From Lachnospiraceae bacterium (lineage in GTDB: Bacteria > Bacillota > Clostridia > Lachnospirales > Lachnospiraceae): 39,694 nucleotides of DNA. The translations under genes were made by a program, and so were the position numbers. Shown here in pieces: positions 1 to 8,199 of this stretch (within the stretch, counting starts at the first letter, position 1; each line of letters begins with the position of its first letter). Under the pieces are notes generated by a model that ran no database searches, was not told the origin of the DNA, and was given only the letters and a program-made list of their open reading frames with translations. The stretch covers positions 1 to 39,694 of the forward strand of contig JAAVYC010000033.1 of the NCBI GenBank assembly GCA_022790905.1. The letters are read 5' to 3'.

Positions 1-1002
1 CGGACACATACAAAAAGAATAGACGCCTCTTCCGTTTTCTAGATTCGATGTCAATTTATAGGAAGCCGACGGTAGATAGCGCATATCCGCTCCTTTATAC
101 TGAACGCGATTGATCATCTCCTGCGGATGCTCAATGCGCAGTCCAACGGCAAAAGATTTCGCATCCATCGGAATCCCCCTTTTATAAAACATAGAAAAAG
201 TATCTCTTGCACTGTGCCCAATGGCAAAGACCACCACATCTGTCTCTATCCACGTGCTCTTATTGATCTCTATTCTTTTTAAAGAGTTCTTTTCAATCTC
301 TAGATCCGTCACTTCCTGCAAAAAACGTATCTCGCCTCCCATTTCAACAATGGCCTTTCTGAGATCCCCAATGACCTCGCAGAGCCGATCCGTTCCGATA
401 TGGGGTTTATTCATATAGAGAATCTCGGGATTGGCCCCATATTCCACAAAAGTCTCCAAAACATGGCGCCCTATCCCGCGTTTATCTTTAATCAGTGTAT
501 TTAATTTCCCGTCGGAAAATGTTCCGGCGCCGCCCTCGCCAAACTGTACATTAGAGGCGAAATCTAAATTCCCCGTCTCCCAAAAAGATACGACATCTTT
601 TTTTCTTTCCTCGACTGTTTTCCCGCGCTCTAAAAGAAGCGGATCGTATCCCGCTTTTGCTAACTCATAAGCGCAAAATAGCCCTGCCGGACCGGCCCCC
701 ACAATCACAGGCCTGTGACAGAGAGGATTTTTTCCAGTCATCTGAAACTGATATGTAATTCTTTTGGTTAACGTAATATTTTTATCGTGAACTCTTTTGA
801 GGATTTTTTCTTCTATTGGTGTTTTGATATCCACGGTATAGACATAACAGACTTCATCTTTTCGCCTGGCATCGATCGACTGTTTGACGATTTCCATATC
901 TTGAATCTGCTCCGGAGTGATTCTGCATATTTTTGCCGCTTTTTTTAAGAGATCATTTTTATTATGTTTCAGAGGTACTTTGATTTGTTGTACCCGTATC
1001 AT
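1..1002 (-). CDS. FAD-dependent oxidoreductase, COG2509 family (3' end beyond window)
   Basis: This partial gene reads open for 334 codons from an ATG at 1002 to the left window edge, so its C-terminus is missing. The N-terminus (MIRVQQIKVPL) and a dinucleotide-binding motif GAGPAGLFCAYELA near residue 100 identify the NAD(FAD)-utilising dehydrogenase family of Firmicutes. Other family-like blocks are VQFGEGGAGTFSDGKLNT near residue 150 and VFAIGHSARDTF near residue 260. Members of this family are usually a little over 500 residues, so about one third is lost. Its substrate is not established. The start overlaps the stop of the upstream flavoprotein by four bases (ATGA), which implies translational coupling. 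Family assignment is confident, biochemical role is not. Confidence 0.88.
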   Translation of the reverse strand, partial: MIRVQQIKVPLKHNKNDLLKKAAKICRITPEQIQDMEIVKQSIDARRKDEVCYVYTVDIKTPIEEKILKRVHDKNITLTKRITYQFQMTGKNPLCHRPVIVGAGPAGLFCAYELAKAGYDPLLLERGKTVEERKKDVVSFWETGNLDFASNVQFGEGGAGTFSDGKLNTLIKDKRGIGRHVLETFVEYGANPEILYMNKPHIGTDRLCEVIGDLRKAIVEMGGEIRFLQEVTDLEIEKNSLKRIEINKSTWIETDVVVFAIGHSARDTFSMFYKRGIPMDAKSFAVGLRIEHPQEMINRVQYKGADMRYLPSASYKLTSNLENGRGVYSFCMCP

Positions 1003-2270
1003 GTTCCATCCCCTTTCCTCTTTCTTGAGACCGCCGCAGCCGATTTTCCAGCCGCATATCCGCTAGACCACGCCCACTGTAAATTATATCCGCCGCACAT
1101 CCCGTCGACATCCATCATCTCACCCGCAAAAAACAGTCCCTTGTGCAATTTAGACTCCATTGTCTCTTCGCTGATTTCTAACGTCGATACGCCGCCCGCT
1201 GTGACTTGTGACTGCTCAAACTTTCGCATCCCGATAATCTGAAATGGAAAACGCGTCAGATATTTGCAAATCCTTTCCAGATCCGCTGCGCTGCAATCGC
1301 CGGCCCGTCCGCTTTTACCCTGTTTCTTTTTAGAACTCCAATGCCCTGCACACTCTAACACTACTTCTAATAACTTGTGATGAAAAAGCCCATTTAGAGC
1401 CTCCAAAACGTTTCTGTCTCGCAGCATATAAAAACGTTTCAATAAAAAATCCTGCACATGATCTTTTGCTATTTCCGGCAAAAAATTGATTTCCGCTCTC
1501 ACATTCTGACCTTTTAACAGTGCTTTTGCCGCAAAACGACTGACCTGAAAAACTGGAATACCTGAGATTCCATAGTCTGTCAGCTGAATCTCCCCAGTAT
1601 CTTTCACAACAGATTGTTCTTCTATAAACAGTGATACCATTGCCTCTGCGCGAACGCCGGCAAGCCTTCCGGAAAAAGTCTGTTTTGCCTCCATCCCGAC
1701 AAGGGCAGGTACTAAATCCGTTATGTGATGTCCTAGTCTTTCTAGGTACAAAAATCCACTTCCGTCACTTCCCGTATATTTTGCCGATTTGCCCCCTGTC
1801 GCCAAAACACAGGTTTTTCCCAAAAAATCTTTCGTTTTTGTACAAATCCTATACCCATTTTTTTGCTGCTCTATGGAACGTATTCCAACATCCGTCCATA
1901 TTATTACGTTCTGTTTTTTCAATTCCAAAAGAAGTGCTTCCCGAACGGAAGACGCCTGCATACTCCTTGGATAGACATACCCATTTTTTTCTTTGGGCTC
2001 GATCCCGATTGTGCGAAAAAAATCAATTGTCTCATGATAGCCAAATTGCTCTAAAGCCGGCAATACAAAGGCAGGGTCATCTCCTCGATAATATTCGATG
2101 CCCTGCGTTTGATTCGTATAATTACATCTTCCATTTCCTGTAGAGATAAGCTTCTTTCCACAGGATTCCATATGCTCCAAAATCAGAACTGACGCGCCTT
2201 CTCTTGCAGCGATAATTGCCGCCATCATCCCAGCTGCGCCGCCTCCGATTACTATCACATCATATAACAT
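999..2270 (-). CDS. NAD(P)/FAD-dependent oxidoreductase, HI0933/BaiN-like
   Basis: A 423-residue flavoprotein of the HI0933/YhiN/BaiN family (also annotated as the aminoacetone-oxidase family). The N-terminal FAD-binding signature VIGGGAAGMMAA lies at about residues 7-18, followed by the GKKLISTGNGRCNYTN block that is highly characteristic of the family. The C-terminal FFAGEMMDVDGMCGGYNLQWAWSSG segment closes the FAD site. BaiN has been proposed to act in bile-acid 7-dehydroxylation, but the family is near-universal in gut Firmicutes, so that role must not be assumed. The start has a good site (AAAGGAG, 8 bases upstream of ATG). It is coupled by ATGA to the following COG2509 gene, giving a two-flavoprotein module. 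Confidence 0.9.
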   Translation of the reverse strand: MLYDVIVIGGGAAGMMAAIIAAREGASVLILEHMESCGKKLISTGNGRCNYTNQTQGIEYYRGDDPAFVLPALEQFGYHETIDFFRTIGIEPKEKNGYVYPRSMQASSVREALLLELKKQNVIIWTDVGIRSIEQQKNGYRICTKTKDFLGKTCVLATGGKSAKYTGSDGSGFLYLERLGHHITDLVPALVGMEAKQTFSGRLAGVRAEAMVSLFIEEQSVVKDTGEIQLTDYGISGIPVFQVSRFAAKALLKGQNVRAEINFLPEIAKDHVQDFLLKRFYMLRDRNVLEALNGLFHHKLLEVVLECAGHWSSKKKQGKSGRAGDCSAADLERICKYLTRFPFQIIGMRKFEQSQVTAGGVSTLEISEETMESKLHKGLFFAGEMMDVDGMCGGYNLQWAWSSGYAAGKSAAAVSRKRKGDGT

Positions 2271-2290
2271 ACCATAGCTCCTTTAGAGCG

Positions 2291-2299
2291 ATTATATCA
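2291..2299 (-). promoter_or_regulatory. Extended -10 promoter candidate for the two-flavoprotein module
   Basis: On the minus strand the bases read TGATATAAT, a perfect -10 hexamer with an upstream TG (extended -10), about 20 bases before the start of the BaiN-like gene. The -35 region (about 2314-2319) is poor. It lies at the end of the preceding BofC-like gene, so it would be an internal promoter letting the flavoproteins be expressed separately from the longer series. Confidence 0.45.
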
Positions 2300-2312
2300 T
2301 ATTAAAAACTAT

Positions 2313-2684
2313 TTAACTAGAATAATTTTCTAAAAAATCATACAGTTCCTGTGTGTTTTGGATCAGATAACCTTCATCTATTTTTTTCTGTAATTCCTCG
2401 TCTAATTCAGAATAAGAAATATCTGTCTTTAAATACACCGTCTTTAGATCTTTTTGATAGACCGTGAGATAGCCGTTTTCATTTACAATGACATATTCAT
2501 ATGCTGTTTTGGCCACACTTGTCTCCTTCGTCTCCACTTCCTGGACGATCTCTGGTTCTAATTCTTCTATTGACAGTAATTCCTCTTCTTTTATCTGCAT
2601 AGTGTGCTGATAAATATAGGAGCCTCCAATCAGTAATCCTGCTCCCAAAATAAAAAAAGTGCGAATACGGTTCGTTTTGTTCAT
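2313..2684 (-). CDS. BofC C-terminal-domain-like membrane-anchored protein
   Basis: A protein of 123 residues. The start at 2684 (MNKTNRIRTFF) is chosen over an in-frame ATG eight codons earlier because GGGGTGA sits five bases upstream of it. One N-terminal membrane segment (about residues 8-24) is followed by an acidic linker and a C-terminal domain. That domain reads YVIVNENGYLTVYQKD, then LDEELQKKIDEGYLIQNTQELYDFLENYSS-type sequence. This pattern (extracytoplasmic beta strand, then a helix ending in a bypass-of-forespore-like tail) resembles the C-terminal domain of BofC, which in Bacillus restrains SpoIVB signalling to pro-sigma-K processing. The BofC N-terminal domain is absent. The similarity is by eye, so the function is an inference. 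Confidence 0.65.
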   Translation of the reverse strand: MNKTNRIRTFFILGAGLLIGGSYIYQHTMQIKEEELLSIEELEPEIVQEVETKETSVAKTAYEYVIVNENGYLTVYQKDLKTVYLKTDISYSELDEELQKKIDEGYLIQNTQELYDFLENYSS

Positions 2685-2732
2685 CTTATCACCCCAAACA
2701 GTATTCACAACTTTTTTTTGTTTTATACAAAT

Positions 2733-4388
2733 TTATCTCAACAAGTGCAGTTTTTTCAAAACTCGAACAAGTATCCTTCCCTTTGGAAATGACAGCACTT
2801 CCTCCTCCTTCAGTCCGTGTAACAAGAACAGCAAAATGAGATAGACAAGTCCTCCAATCACAATACTAATCAAAGTCGACACCGCATTGACCTTCAGGAA
2901 TTTATGTAGGAACGGATAGGCAAAATAAACCGCTACTCCCATGATTCCGGAAGAAATCGCTGGGATCAAAAATGTCTTTAAAATCTCCTGGCGATATCTC
3001 GTATATCGTTTCAGCGAAGAGGCATTCAAAAAGCACATCACAAAAGCAAAAAAAGTATTTGCAATGACAACAGAATAGATACCTAGACGAAAGCCATACA
3101 TACAGATAAATAATACCACGACATGTAGCGCTAACGCGATCAGTGCATTTTTGACCGGTGCTCTCATCCGATTGATTCCCTGTAAAAGCCCGTTTGAAAG
3201 CGTCGACAGAGAATAAAATACGATAGATACCGCCCCTATGCGCAGCATATTCTCAATCACTTTCCCACCGTCTCCAAATAACAACTGCATAATTGGAGAG
3301 GCCAAAACACCGATTCCAACGGCACAGGGAAATGCTATCACCATAATAAAGCGAATCGAAGAGTTGATTCTACTGCGCACCAGCTTTGCATCGCGTTTTG
3401 CGTGGGCAGCCGCAAGACTTGGTACACAGGAGGCAGCCATCGCCGATGCGATAGAGATCGGGACGTTAGTCAATACTTTATATTTTCCTGAAAAAATCCC
3501 CCACAATTCATCCATCTTTGCACTTTCGACACCTTGTCTCAACGCGATATTCTTATAGACGCCCTGGTCGATGACAGAACTGATATTATAGACCGTTGTA
3601 CTCAAAAGTACTGGAACAATCGTCAGCATTAAGAGGATCATAATATAGCTGTAACGATCTGTCCGCTTTGTCCGGCTCTGTCTGACCCGCCTGCGATAGA
3701 CAGAGGAATATGTCGCAAAGACAAAGATTGAAAATAAAAGTGCAAATACTGCTCCCATCGCGGTACCTAAGGTACCACCTGCCGCGCCGTAAGCTGCGGC
3801 ATAGTCCTCTCCGCTGCCGAGTACAGCCCCCACTTTTTTCCCGTAGGAGGCTAACATGTAAGCGGCCCAGACACTGATAATCGCATTGATAATCTGTTCT
3901 ATAATTTGTGATACAGCACTTGGCATCATGGTTCCAAGTCCCTGAAAAAAGCCTCTCATAACACCTAAAATCGCCATGACAACAAGCGCTGGCGCCAGTA
4001 TTCTCAGTGCAAAGATACTCAGCGGCGTTTTCATCAGACGCGTGATTGCCTCTGCGCCAAAAAAGACAACCGACATCGCAATCACACCAGAACATACGGC
4101 AAGCAAAAGTGCTCCCTTGAATACGCGAAATGCATTTTTAAAATCACCTTTTGCAGCCTTTGCCGAGACCAGCTTAGAGACCGCCATTGGCAGACTGTAA
4201 GATGAAATCAATAAAAGCATACTGTATATTTCATATGCACAGCTATAATAGCTGTTTCCCTTATCTCCAATAATCGCCGTAAGTGGGACTCTATAGAGAA
4301 GCCCTATGATACGGCTGATAATTGAAGCAATTGCCAGAATGGAGCCTTGTATTAAAAAGCTGGATTCCCTTTTTCTGCTATCGCCCAT
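2733..4388 (-). CDS. SpoVB/YtgP-type polysaccharide (lipid-linked precursor) flippase
   Basis: A strongly hydrophobic protein of about 551 residues with roughly 14 membrane segments, of the MOP/MATE exporter superfamily. The opening SFLIQGSILAIASIISRIIGLLYRVPL and MRGFFQGLGTMMPSAVSQIIEQI are typical of the SpoVB/YtgP/MurJ-like branch. This branch flips lipid-linked cell-wall or polysaccharide precursors across the membrane, and in spore formers acts in cortex synthesis. I place the start at 4388 (MGDSRKRE) because AAAGGA lies upstream of it. An in-frame ATG at 4415 exists but has no Shine-Dalgarno and sits right after the upstream stop. Its neighbour upstream is the DUF3048 lipoprotein. Which paralogue (SpoVB or YtgP) cannot be told from sequence alone. 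Confidence 0.85.
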   Translation of the reverse strand: MGDSRKRESSFLIQGSILAIASIISRIIGLLYRVPLTAIIGDKGNSYYSCAYEIYSMLLLISSYSLPMAVSKLVSAKAAKGDFKNAFRVFKGALLLAVCSGVIAMSVVFFGAEAITRLMKTPLSIFALRILAPALVVMAILGVMRGFFQGLGTMMPSAVSQIIEQIINAIISVWAAYMLASYGKKVGAVLGSGEDYAAAYGAAGGTLGTAMGAVFALLFSIFVFATYSSVYRRRVRQSRTKRTDRYSYIMILLMLTIVPVLLSTTVYNISSVIDQGVYKNIALRQGVESAKMDELWGIFSGKYKVLTNVPISIASAMAASCVPSLAAAHAKRDAKLVRSRINSSIRFIMVIAFPCAVGIGVLASPIMQLLFGDGGKVIENMLRIGAVSIVFYSLSTLSNGLLQGINRMRAPVKNALIALALHVVVLFICMYGFRLGIYSVVIANTFFAFVMCFLNASSLKRYTRYRQEILKTFLIPAISSGIMGVAVYFAYPFLHKFLKVNAVSTLISIVIGGLVYLILLFLLHGLKEEEVLSFPKGRILVRVLKKLHLLR

Positions 4389-4417
4389 AACCTCAAAATT
4401 CCTTTCCGCGAGCAATG

Positions 4418-5512
4418 CTACGGAGTCTTTGATCCTGCAGATTTATAATCTTCTTCGCTGCTGTAAAATGCAATTTTATCTGCATTGGAATCCTGTACGA
4501 CACAGACCCATGTCTTACCCTGGTTCATGGTAATCTCATTTCCATCTTTCGTATAATAATGTGTACGGTTTCCATCTTTTTTCCAAGTTACCGGAATCGC
4601 TTTTCCGCCGGTAATATAATATCCCTCTCCACCAGAAGTCGTGTTAATTCTCAAATATTTATTATCTGGCTCATATTGCCATACGCAGCACTGAATCAAA
4701 ATATTTTTGACACTCAGCTGATTTCCTGTAGCGGCATCCTTATGTGCTCCACCGTATTCAAAGCGATCATAAGTTCCACTCTCTTTATTATAGACAAACC
4801 ATGGTTTACACACCGGATAACCCGGCACGACAACTGCGGCATCCTGACCATCTGTCAACTCCACCGCTTTTTCGTCCTTTGCAAAAGGAAACGGTGTCCC
4901 ATAACCTTCCTCTAATTCGGTGCCATACTTCATTTGCTTAATTCCAGCGTTGATGCCATCGGTACTCGTGAACGCATTGTGCGGCGCTTTTCTGTCGGAT
5001 GTGCGGTAGTAGACTTTATTTCCCACGGCCTCTAATCCATTCAGATTATCAACTTCGCCGCTGTCCAAAAATGGTTCCGCATAAGCGGCCTGACCATAAT
5101 GAGCATAGATGGCATTGAATTCGTTCGCAAATTCCGGAAAATACAGACGGCAGCTTCTGACAGAGCCAATCCGATCTAAATTGGAATAGTCCTGATAGAG
5201 CGCCATCATTCTGGTCTCTCCGCCCTCTACCGGGCATTCATAAATGACATCTGCGGCCTCTGTTCCATATTGTGGAAGCGCCACTTTTGTATTGCCGATC
5301 ATAATCGCTAACGGACGCTTTTTCGCCTGCTCTGTATCCATTGGCTCTCCCGTCAACGGATTGACATTGTCCTTTGTCTCTATCTTTTCTTTCTTTTCCG
5401 TTGTCTGTTCTGTCTTTTTTTCTTCTTTTGGTGCTTCTTCTTTTTTACACCCCACGAAAAGTAAAGCGCACGCAGACAGAGCCATCAAAAATTTGAATGT
5501 GTGTTTCTTCAT
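4418..5512 (-). CDS. yerB: DUF3048 lipoprotein (YerB-like)
   Basis: A 364-residue exported lipoprotein. The signal peptide MKKHTFKFLMALSACALLFVG ends in a lipobox with Cys22, followed by a Lys/Glu/Thr-rich linker (residues 23-48). The DUF3048 core then starts at NPLTGEPM, with RPLAIMIGNTKVALPQYG, IGSVRSCRLYFPEFANEFNAIYAHYGQ and GGAHKDAATG blocks typical of YerB. YerB-family proteins are extracytoplasmic lipoproteins of uncertain biochemical role. A clear AGGAGG eight bases before the ATG fixes the start. It lies 20 bases after ybeY and directly before the flippase, whose upstream candidate start nearly overlaps its stop. Confidence 0.92.
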   Translation of the reverse strand: MKKHTFKFLMALSACALLFVGCKKEEAPKEEKKTEQTTEKKEKIETKDNVNPLTGEPMDTEQAKKRPLAIMIGNTKVALPQYGTEAADVIYECPVEGGETRMMALYQDYSNLDRIGSVRSCRLYFPEFANEFNAIYAHYGQAAYAEPFLDSGEVDNLNGLEAVGNKVYYRTSDRKAPHNAFTSTDGINAGIKQMKYGTELEEGYGTPFPFAKDEKAVELTDGQDAAVVVPGYPVCKPWFVYNKESGTYDRFEYGGAHKDAATGNQLSVKNILIQCCVWQYEPDNKYLRINTTSGGEGYYITGGKAIPVTWKKDGNRTHYYTKDGNEITMNQGKTWVCVVQDSNADKIAFYSSEEDYKSAGSKTP

Positions 5513-5532
5513 GCGTGATTCCTCCTTGTCAA

Positions 5533-6030
5533 CTATCTTGTAATTCCTAAAGAATCCAAAATCGTTTTTTGTTTATTTTCCATAATTGCCGCCTCTTCCG
5601 GTTCCATATGATCGTACCCGAGTAAATGCAGCATACTATGCGTAATCAAAAAAGCAAATTCTCTCTTAGGGCTATGTCCATATTCCTCTGCCTGCCCTAA
5701 AAGCTTTGGCACGGAAATAATAATATCCCCTAATAAGATTTCCCCTGTATCGGGATTTACATTCTCCTCCCCCACACCTTTGGCCTTTGAAAAATCTCCC
5801 AGTGCTCCAAATGTGAGCATCGGAAAAGACAAGACGTCTGTCGCCCTATCGATTTCACGGTATGTTCGATTCAAATCCCGAATTGTTTCATTATCCGTCA
5901 ACAAAAGACTCACTTCCGGCTCATAGGGAAACTCTTCCGTCTTCACCGTATGTGAGATCACTTCTTTTGCAATTTTTTTATATTCAAAATCAAACGGTAA
6001 TTCCACGGTATGTTCGATCGTTACGGTCAA
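5533..6030 (-). CDS. ybeY: Endoribonuclease YbeY (16S rRNA 3'-end maturation)
   Basis: A 165-residue metal-dependent endoribonuclease. The zinc-binding HSMLHLLGYDH motif at residues 131-141 (His131, His135, His141) is complete. The LTDNETIRDLNRTYR and DVLSFP blocks (residues 45-70) match the family. YbeY acts in 16S rRNA 3' processing and ribosome quality control. The start codon is TTG at 6030, overlapping the stop of the preceding 7TM gene (TTGA), with AAGGAG about ten bases upstream. The length fits the family. The phoH-PgpH-like-ybeY order is the conserved Firmicute arrangement. The usual following genes dgkA and era are not here. Confidence 0.95.
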   Translation of the reverse strand: MTVTIEHTVELPFDFEYKKIAKEVISHTVKTEEFPYEPEVSLLLTDNETIRDLNRTYREIDRATDVLSFPMLTFGALGDFSKAKGVGEENVNPDTGEILLGDIIISVPKLLGQAEEYGHSPKREFAFLITHSMLHLLGYDHMEPEEAAIMENKQKTILDSLGITR

Positions 6031-7204
6031 AATAGATTTTCTCCTTTCACCAAAAAATCCCGAATCTTCAAAAACTGATTCATGCTGAGTCCCGACTCAT
6101 CGTAAATACCAGTCGAAGAATTCTCATTCAGCGTCTGATAGATTACCATGTCCTGATTCCAGTTTGTCGAAAAAGTCTTTTTATCCAACAAATCAAGCTT
6201 TGTCACAACCCGATCCACCATATGTACAATGGCGGACTCCTTCGAAGAGATCACCGTCAACTCTCCATTGTATTCCCTTAAAATTTGGATCAAATCCTCC
6301 GGAAAACAGACATTTTCCGCCAAGAGTACCCCGTTTTCTATATAAGGTTCCCCTTCCATTCGTCCAATCCGATAGTAGAATCCGGCTGCCCGGCAGAGCT
6401 CCTCGTCCAACCCGAGAAGATGCGCACACTCTCCGCACAGATTCGAGACACGGACCGCGTGAGAATAGTCCAACTCTGAAAAACGACGAATCGATTGCAC
6501 CAACGGATAATTTTCTTTCAATAATCCCGTGTAAATTCCATTTTGTACCTCTTCCATTTTAGGCTGAAATACTTTAAGAGAAATCTGCAAAGAGACGAGA
6601 TTGATCAGTACCATGATCACCGCTGACATAAGCGTTTGGCTCGTAACCACTAAATGTTGTGCATAGTAACAGGATACTACAATAATAATTGTACCAAAGA
6701 ACACAATAAATTGCACCCATAAATATAAATGTTTTTTCTTTCCGGCATAGACTAACATCACGCCAAGCAGCCCCATCGTCAAGGCTGCAAGCAAGACGCG
6801 AAGATCTTGATTTAAAACAAACGCCAAATTCAAATTCAAAAAGATCCCTGTCGTTAAAGCGATCTCCCGATTCGCCGCTAACGTCATCAGAGCGGAAAAC
6901 GTAAAGGCAAACGTGATATATTCCGGCAGGTAAAAACACAGATAACATCCCGCCATTCCGAGCAGATAAACAACTGCGATAGTTCTGAAATCATTTGTCT
7001 CTTTTCCCGGCAATTTTTCAAAAAATCGCTCCTCTTCCAAAAAATAAATACGGATAAAAAGACAAGATCTAGAAAAAGCAAAACCAAAGCCTCATCTAAG
7101 GCAAGCCCCACTCTGCCTATCATCAAGGCAGTAAACAGCGCAGTAGAACATAAAATCAGCCCAATTCCCAGAACCCTTCTTTTTATAAAACGCTGCTCTT
7201 TCAT
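6027..7204 (-). pseudogene. PgpH-like 7TM/degenerate-HD protein, reading frame split at a T6 run
   Basis: The gene starts at ATG 7204, overlapping the phoH stop (ATGA), with GAGGG seven bases upstream. It encodes two membrane segments (RRVLGIGLILCSTALFTA and ALVLLFLDLVFLSVFIF), then loses frame. From about 7040 to 6027 another frame continues without a break: more membrane helices, then an HD-like domain starting YSHAVRVSNLCGECAHLLG. The join lies at six T residues (forward A6 at 7039-7044). One extra T, or a -1 slip, gives an unbroken product of about 392 residues. The downstream frame has only a TTG and no Shine-Dalgarno. The HD signature of PgpH-type c-di-AMP phosphodiesterases reads YYRIGR, so metal-binding His-Asp is missing. 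The extracellular 7TMR-HDED domain of full-length PgpH is also absent. True pseudogene, sequencing error or frameshifting cannot be separated here. Confidence 0.75.
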
Positions 7205-8199
7205 TTGCGTACCCTCGGTCCTTTTTTGTTTGCTTTTGACTCTTTTTTCTCATATACTTCATATGCCTGCACAATCTTTTGTACTAATGGATGACGCACG
7301 ACGTCCTTGCTTGAGAGTTCACAGATCGAAATTCCCTCCACCCTCTTTAAAACCCGCAGGGCCACGTCAAGTCCCGAGGTACTCCCCTTTGGAAGATCCT
7401 TTTGTGTCGCATCTCCTGTAACAACGACCTTAGAACCAAATCCGATACGGGTCAGAAACATCTTCATCTGCGCCGGAGTCGTATTTTGCGCCTCATCCAA
7501 AATAATAAACGCATTATCGAGCGTTCTTCCGCGCATATAGGCAAGAGGCGCCACTTCAATCAATCCCTTTTCCATATTCCTCTGAAAGTTCTCCGCTCCC
7601 ATGATTTGATGGAGCGCATCGTAAAGAGGTCTTAGATAGGGATCCACTTTACTCTGGAGATCTCCCGGTAAAAATCCGAGTTTTTCCCCCGCCTCAATCG
7701 CCGGTCTAGTGAGAATGATTCTCCCAACCTCCTCGTTTCCAAAAGCGGTAATTGCCATCGCCATGGCCAGATACGTCTTTCCCGTTCCGGCAGGTCCCAT
7801 TCCAAAGACAATCATCTGTTTTCGTATCGCGTCCACATACTCTTTTTGTCCCAGCGTCTTTGGTTTTACCGGTTTTCCATTGATCGTATGACAGATCAGA
7901 TCGTCGTCTATTTTTCCCAAAACCGTAATATCTTTTTGCTCCGCTGCTAAATCAAGCGCATACTGCACCTGCTGCTGCGTGATATCGTTTCCCTTTTTGC
8001 TCAATTCTACCAATTCCAAAAAAACGCGGGAAGCACTCTTAACATTTGTGCTGTCCCCGAGAATTTTCATGCCGTCTTCTCTGACTGCAACGGTAACATT
8101 AAGAGTGCGTTCAATTGTTTTGATATTTTTATCATACTCTCCAAAAACGTTCGCCATATGCTTTGTGGGAACGTCCAATTTTATTTCATTCAGACTCAT
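7201..8199 (-). CDS. phoH: PhoH-family ATPase (PhoL/YbeZ-like)
   Basis: A 332-residue cytoplasmic P-loop protein. Walker A is GPAGTGKT at residues 135-142 and Walker B is FIILDEAQ ending at 238. The RGRTLDNAF segment before it and VVTGDATQKDLP after it are family hallmarks. An N-terminal KH-like region (residues 1-80) precedes the ATPase. PhoH-like proteins work with YbeY in RNA metabolism, and the neighbourhood here (yqfC-yqfD-phoH-7TM-ybeY) supports that. The start at 8199 overlaps the end of yqfD by 14 bases and has AAGGA nine bases upstream. The stop overlaps the next start (ATGA). Confidence 0.95.
   Translation of the reverse strand: MSLNEIKLDVPTKHMANVFGEYDKNIKTIERTLNVTVAVREDGMKILGDSTNVKSASRVFLELVELSKKGNDITQQQVQYALDLAAEQKDITVLGKIDDDLICHTINGKPVKPKTLGQKEYVDAIRKQMIVFGMGPAGTGKTYLAMAMAITAFGNEEVGRIILTRPAIEAGEKLGFLPGDLQSKVDPYLRPLYDALHQIMGAENFQRNMEKGLIEVAPLAYMRGRTLDNAFIILDEAQNTTPAQMKMFLTRIGFGSKVVVTGDATQKDLPKGSTSGLDVALRVLKRVEGISICELSSKDVVRHPLVQKIVQAYEVYEKKESKANKKGPRVRK

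Noticed and set aside
1631..2143. Long plus-strand frame inside the BaiN-like gene
   Set aside because: It is a shadow frame with no start signal and a composition typical of reverse-complement reading.
3586..4095. 169-residue minus-strand frame inside the flippase gene
   Set aside because: It lies in another frame of a well-supported membrane protein, is rich in Cys/Arg/Tyr and has no start signal.
6027..7040. 337-residue frame starting at TTG 7040 as a complete gene
   Set aside because: No Shine-Dalgarno precedes the TTG and the first membrane helices are encoded upstream in the other frame, so it is the second half of a broken gene.
6887..7204. 105-residue frame starting at 7204 as an independent small gene
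   Set aside because: Its start is real, but only the first half looks like membrane protein; after the T6 run it turns into low-quality sequence that is the out-of-frame reading of the 7TM gene.
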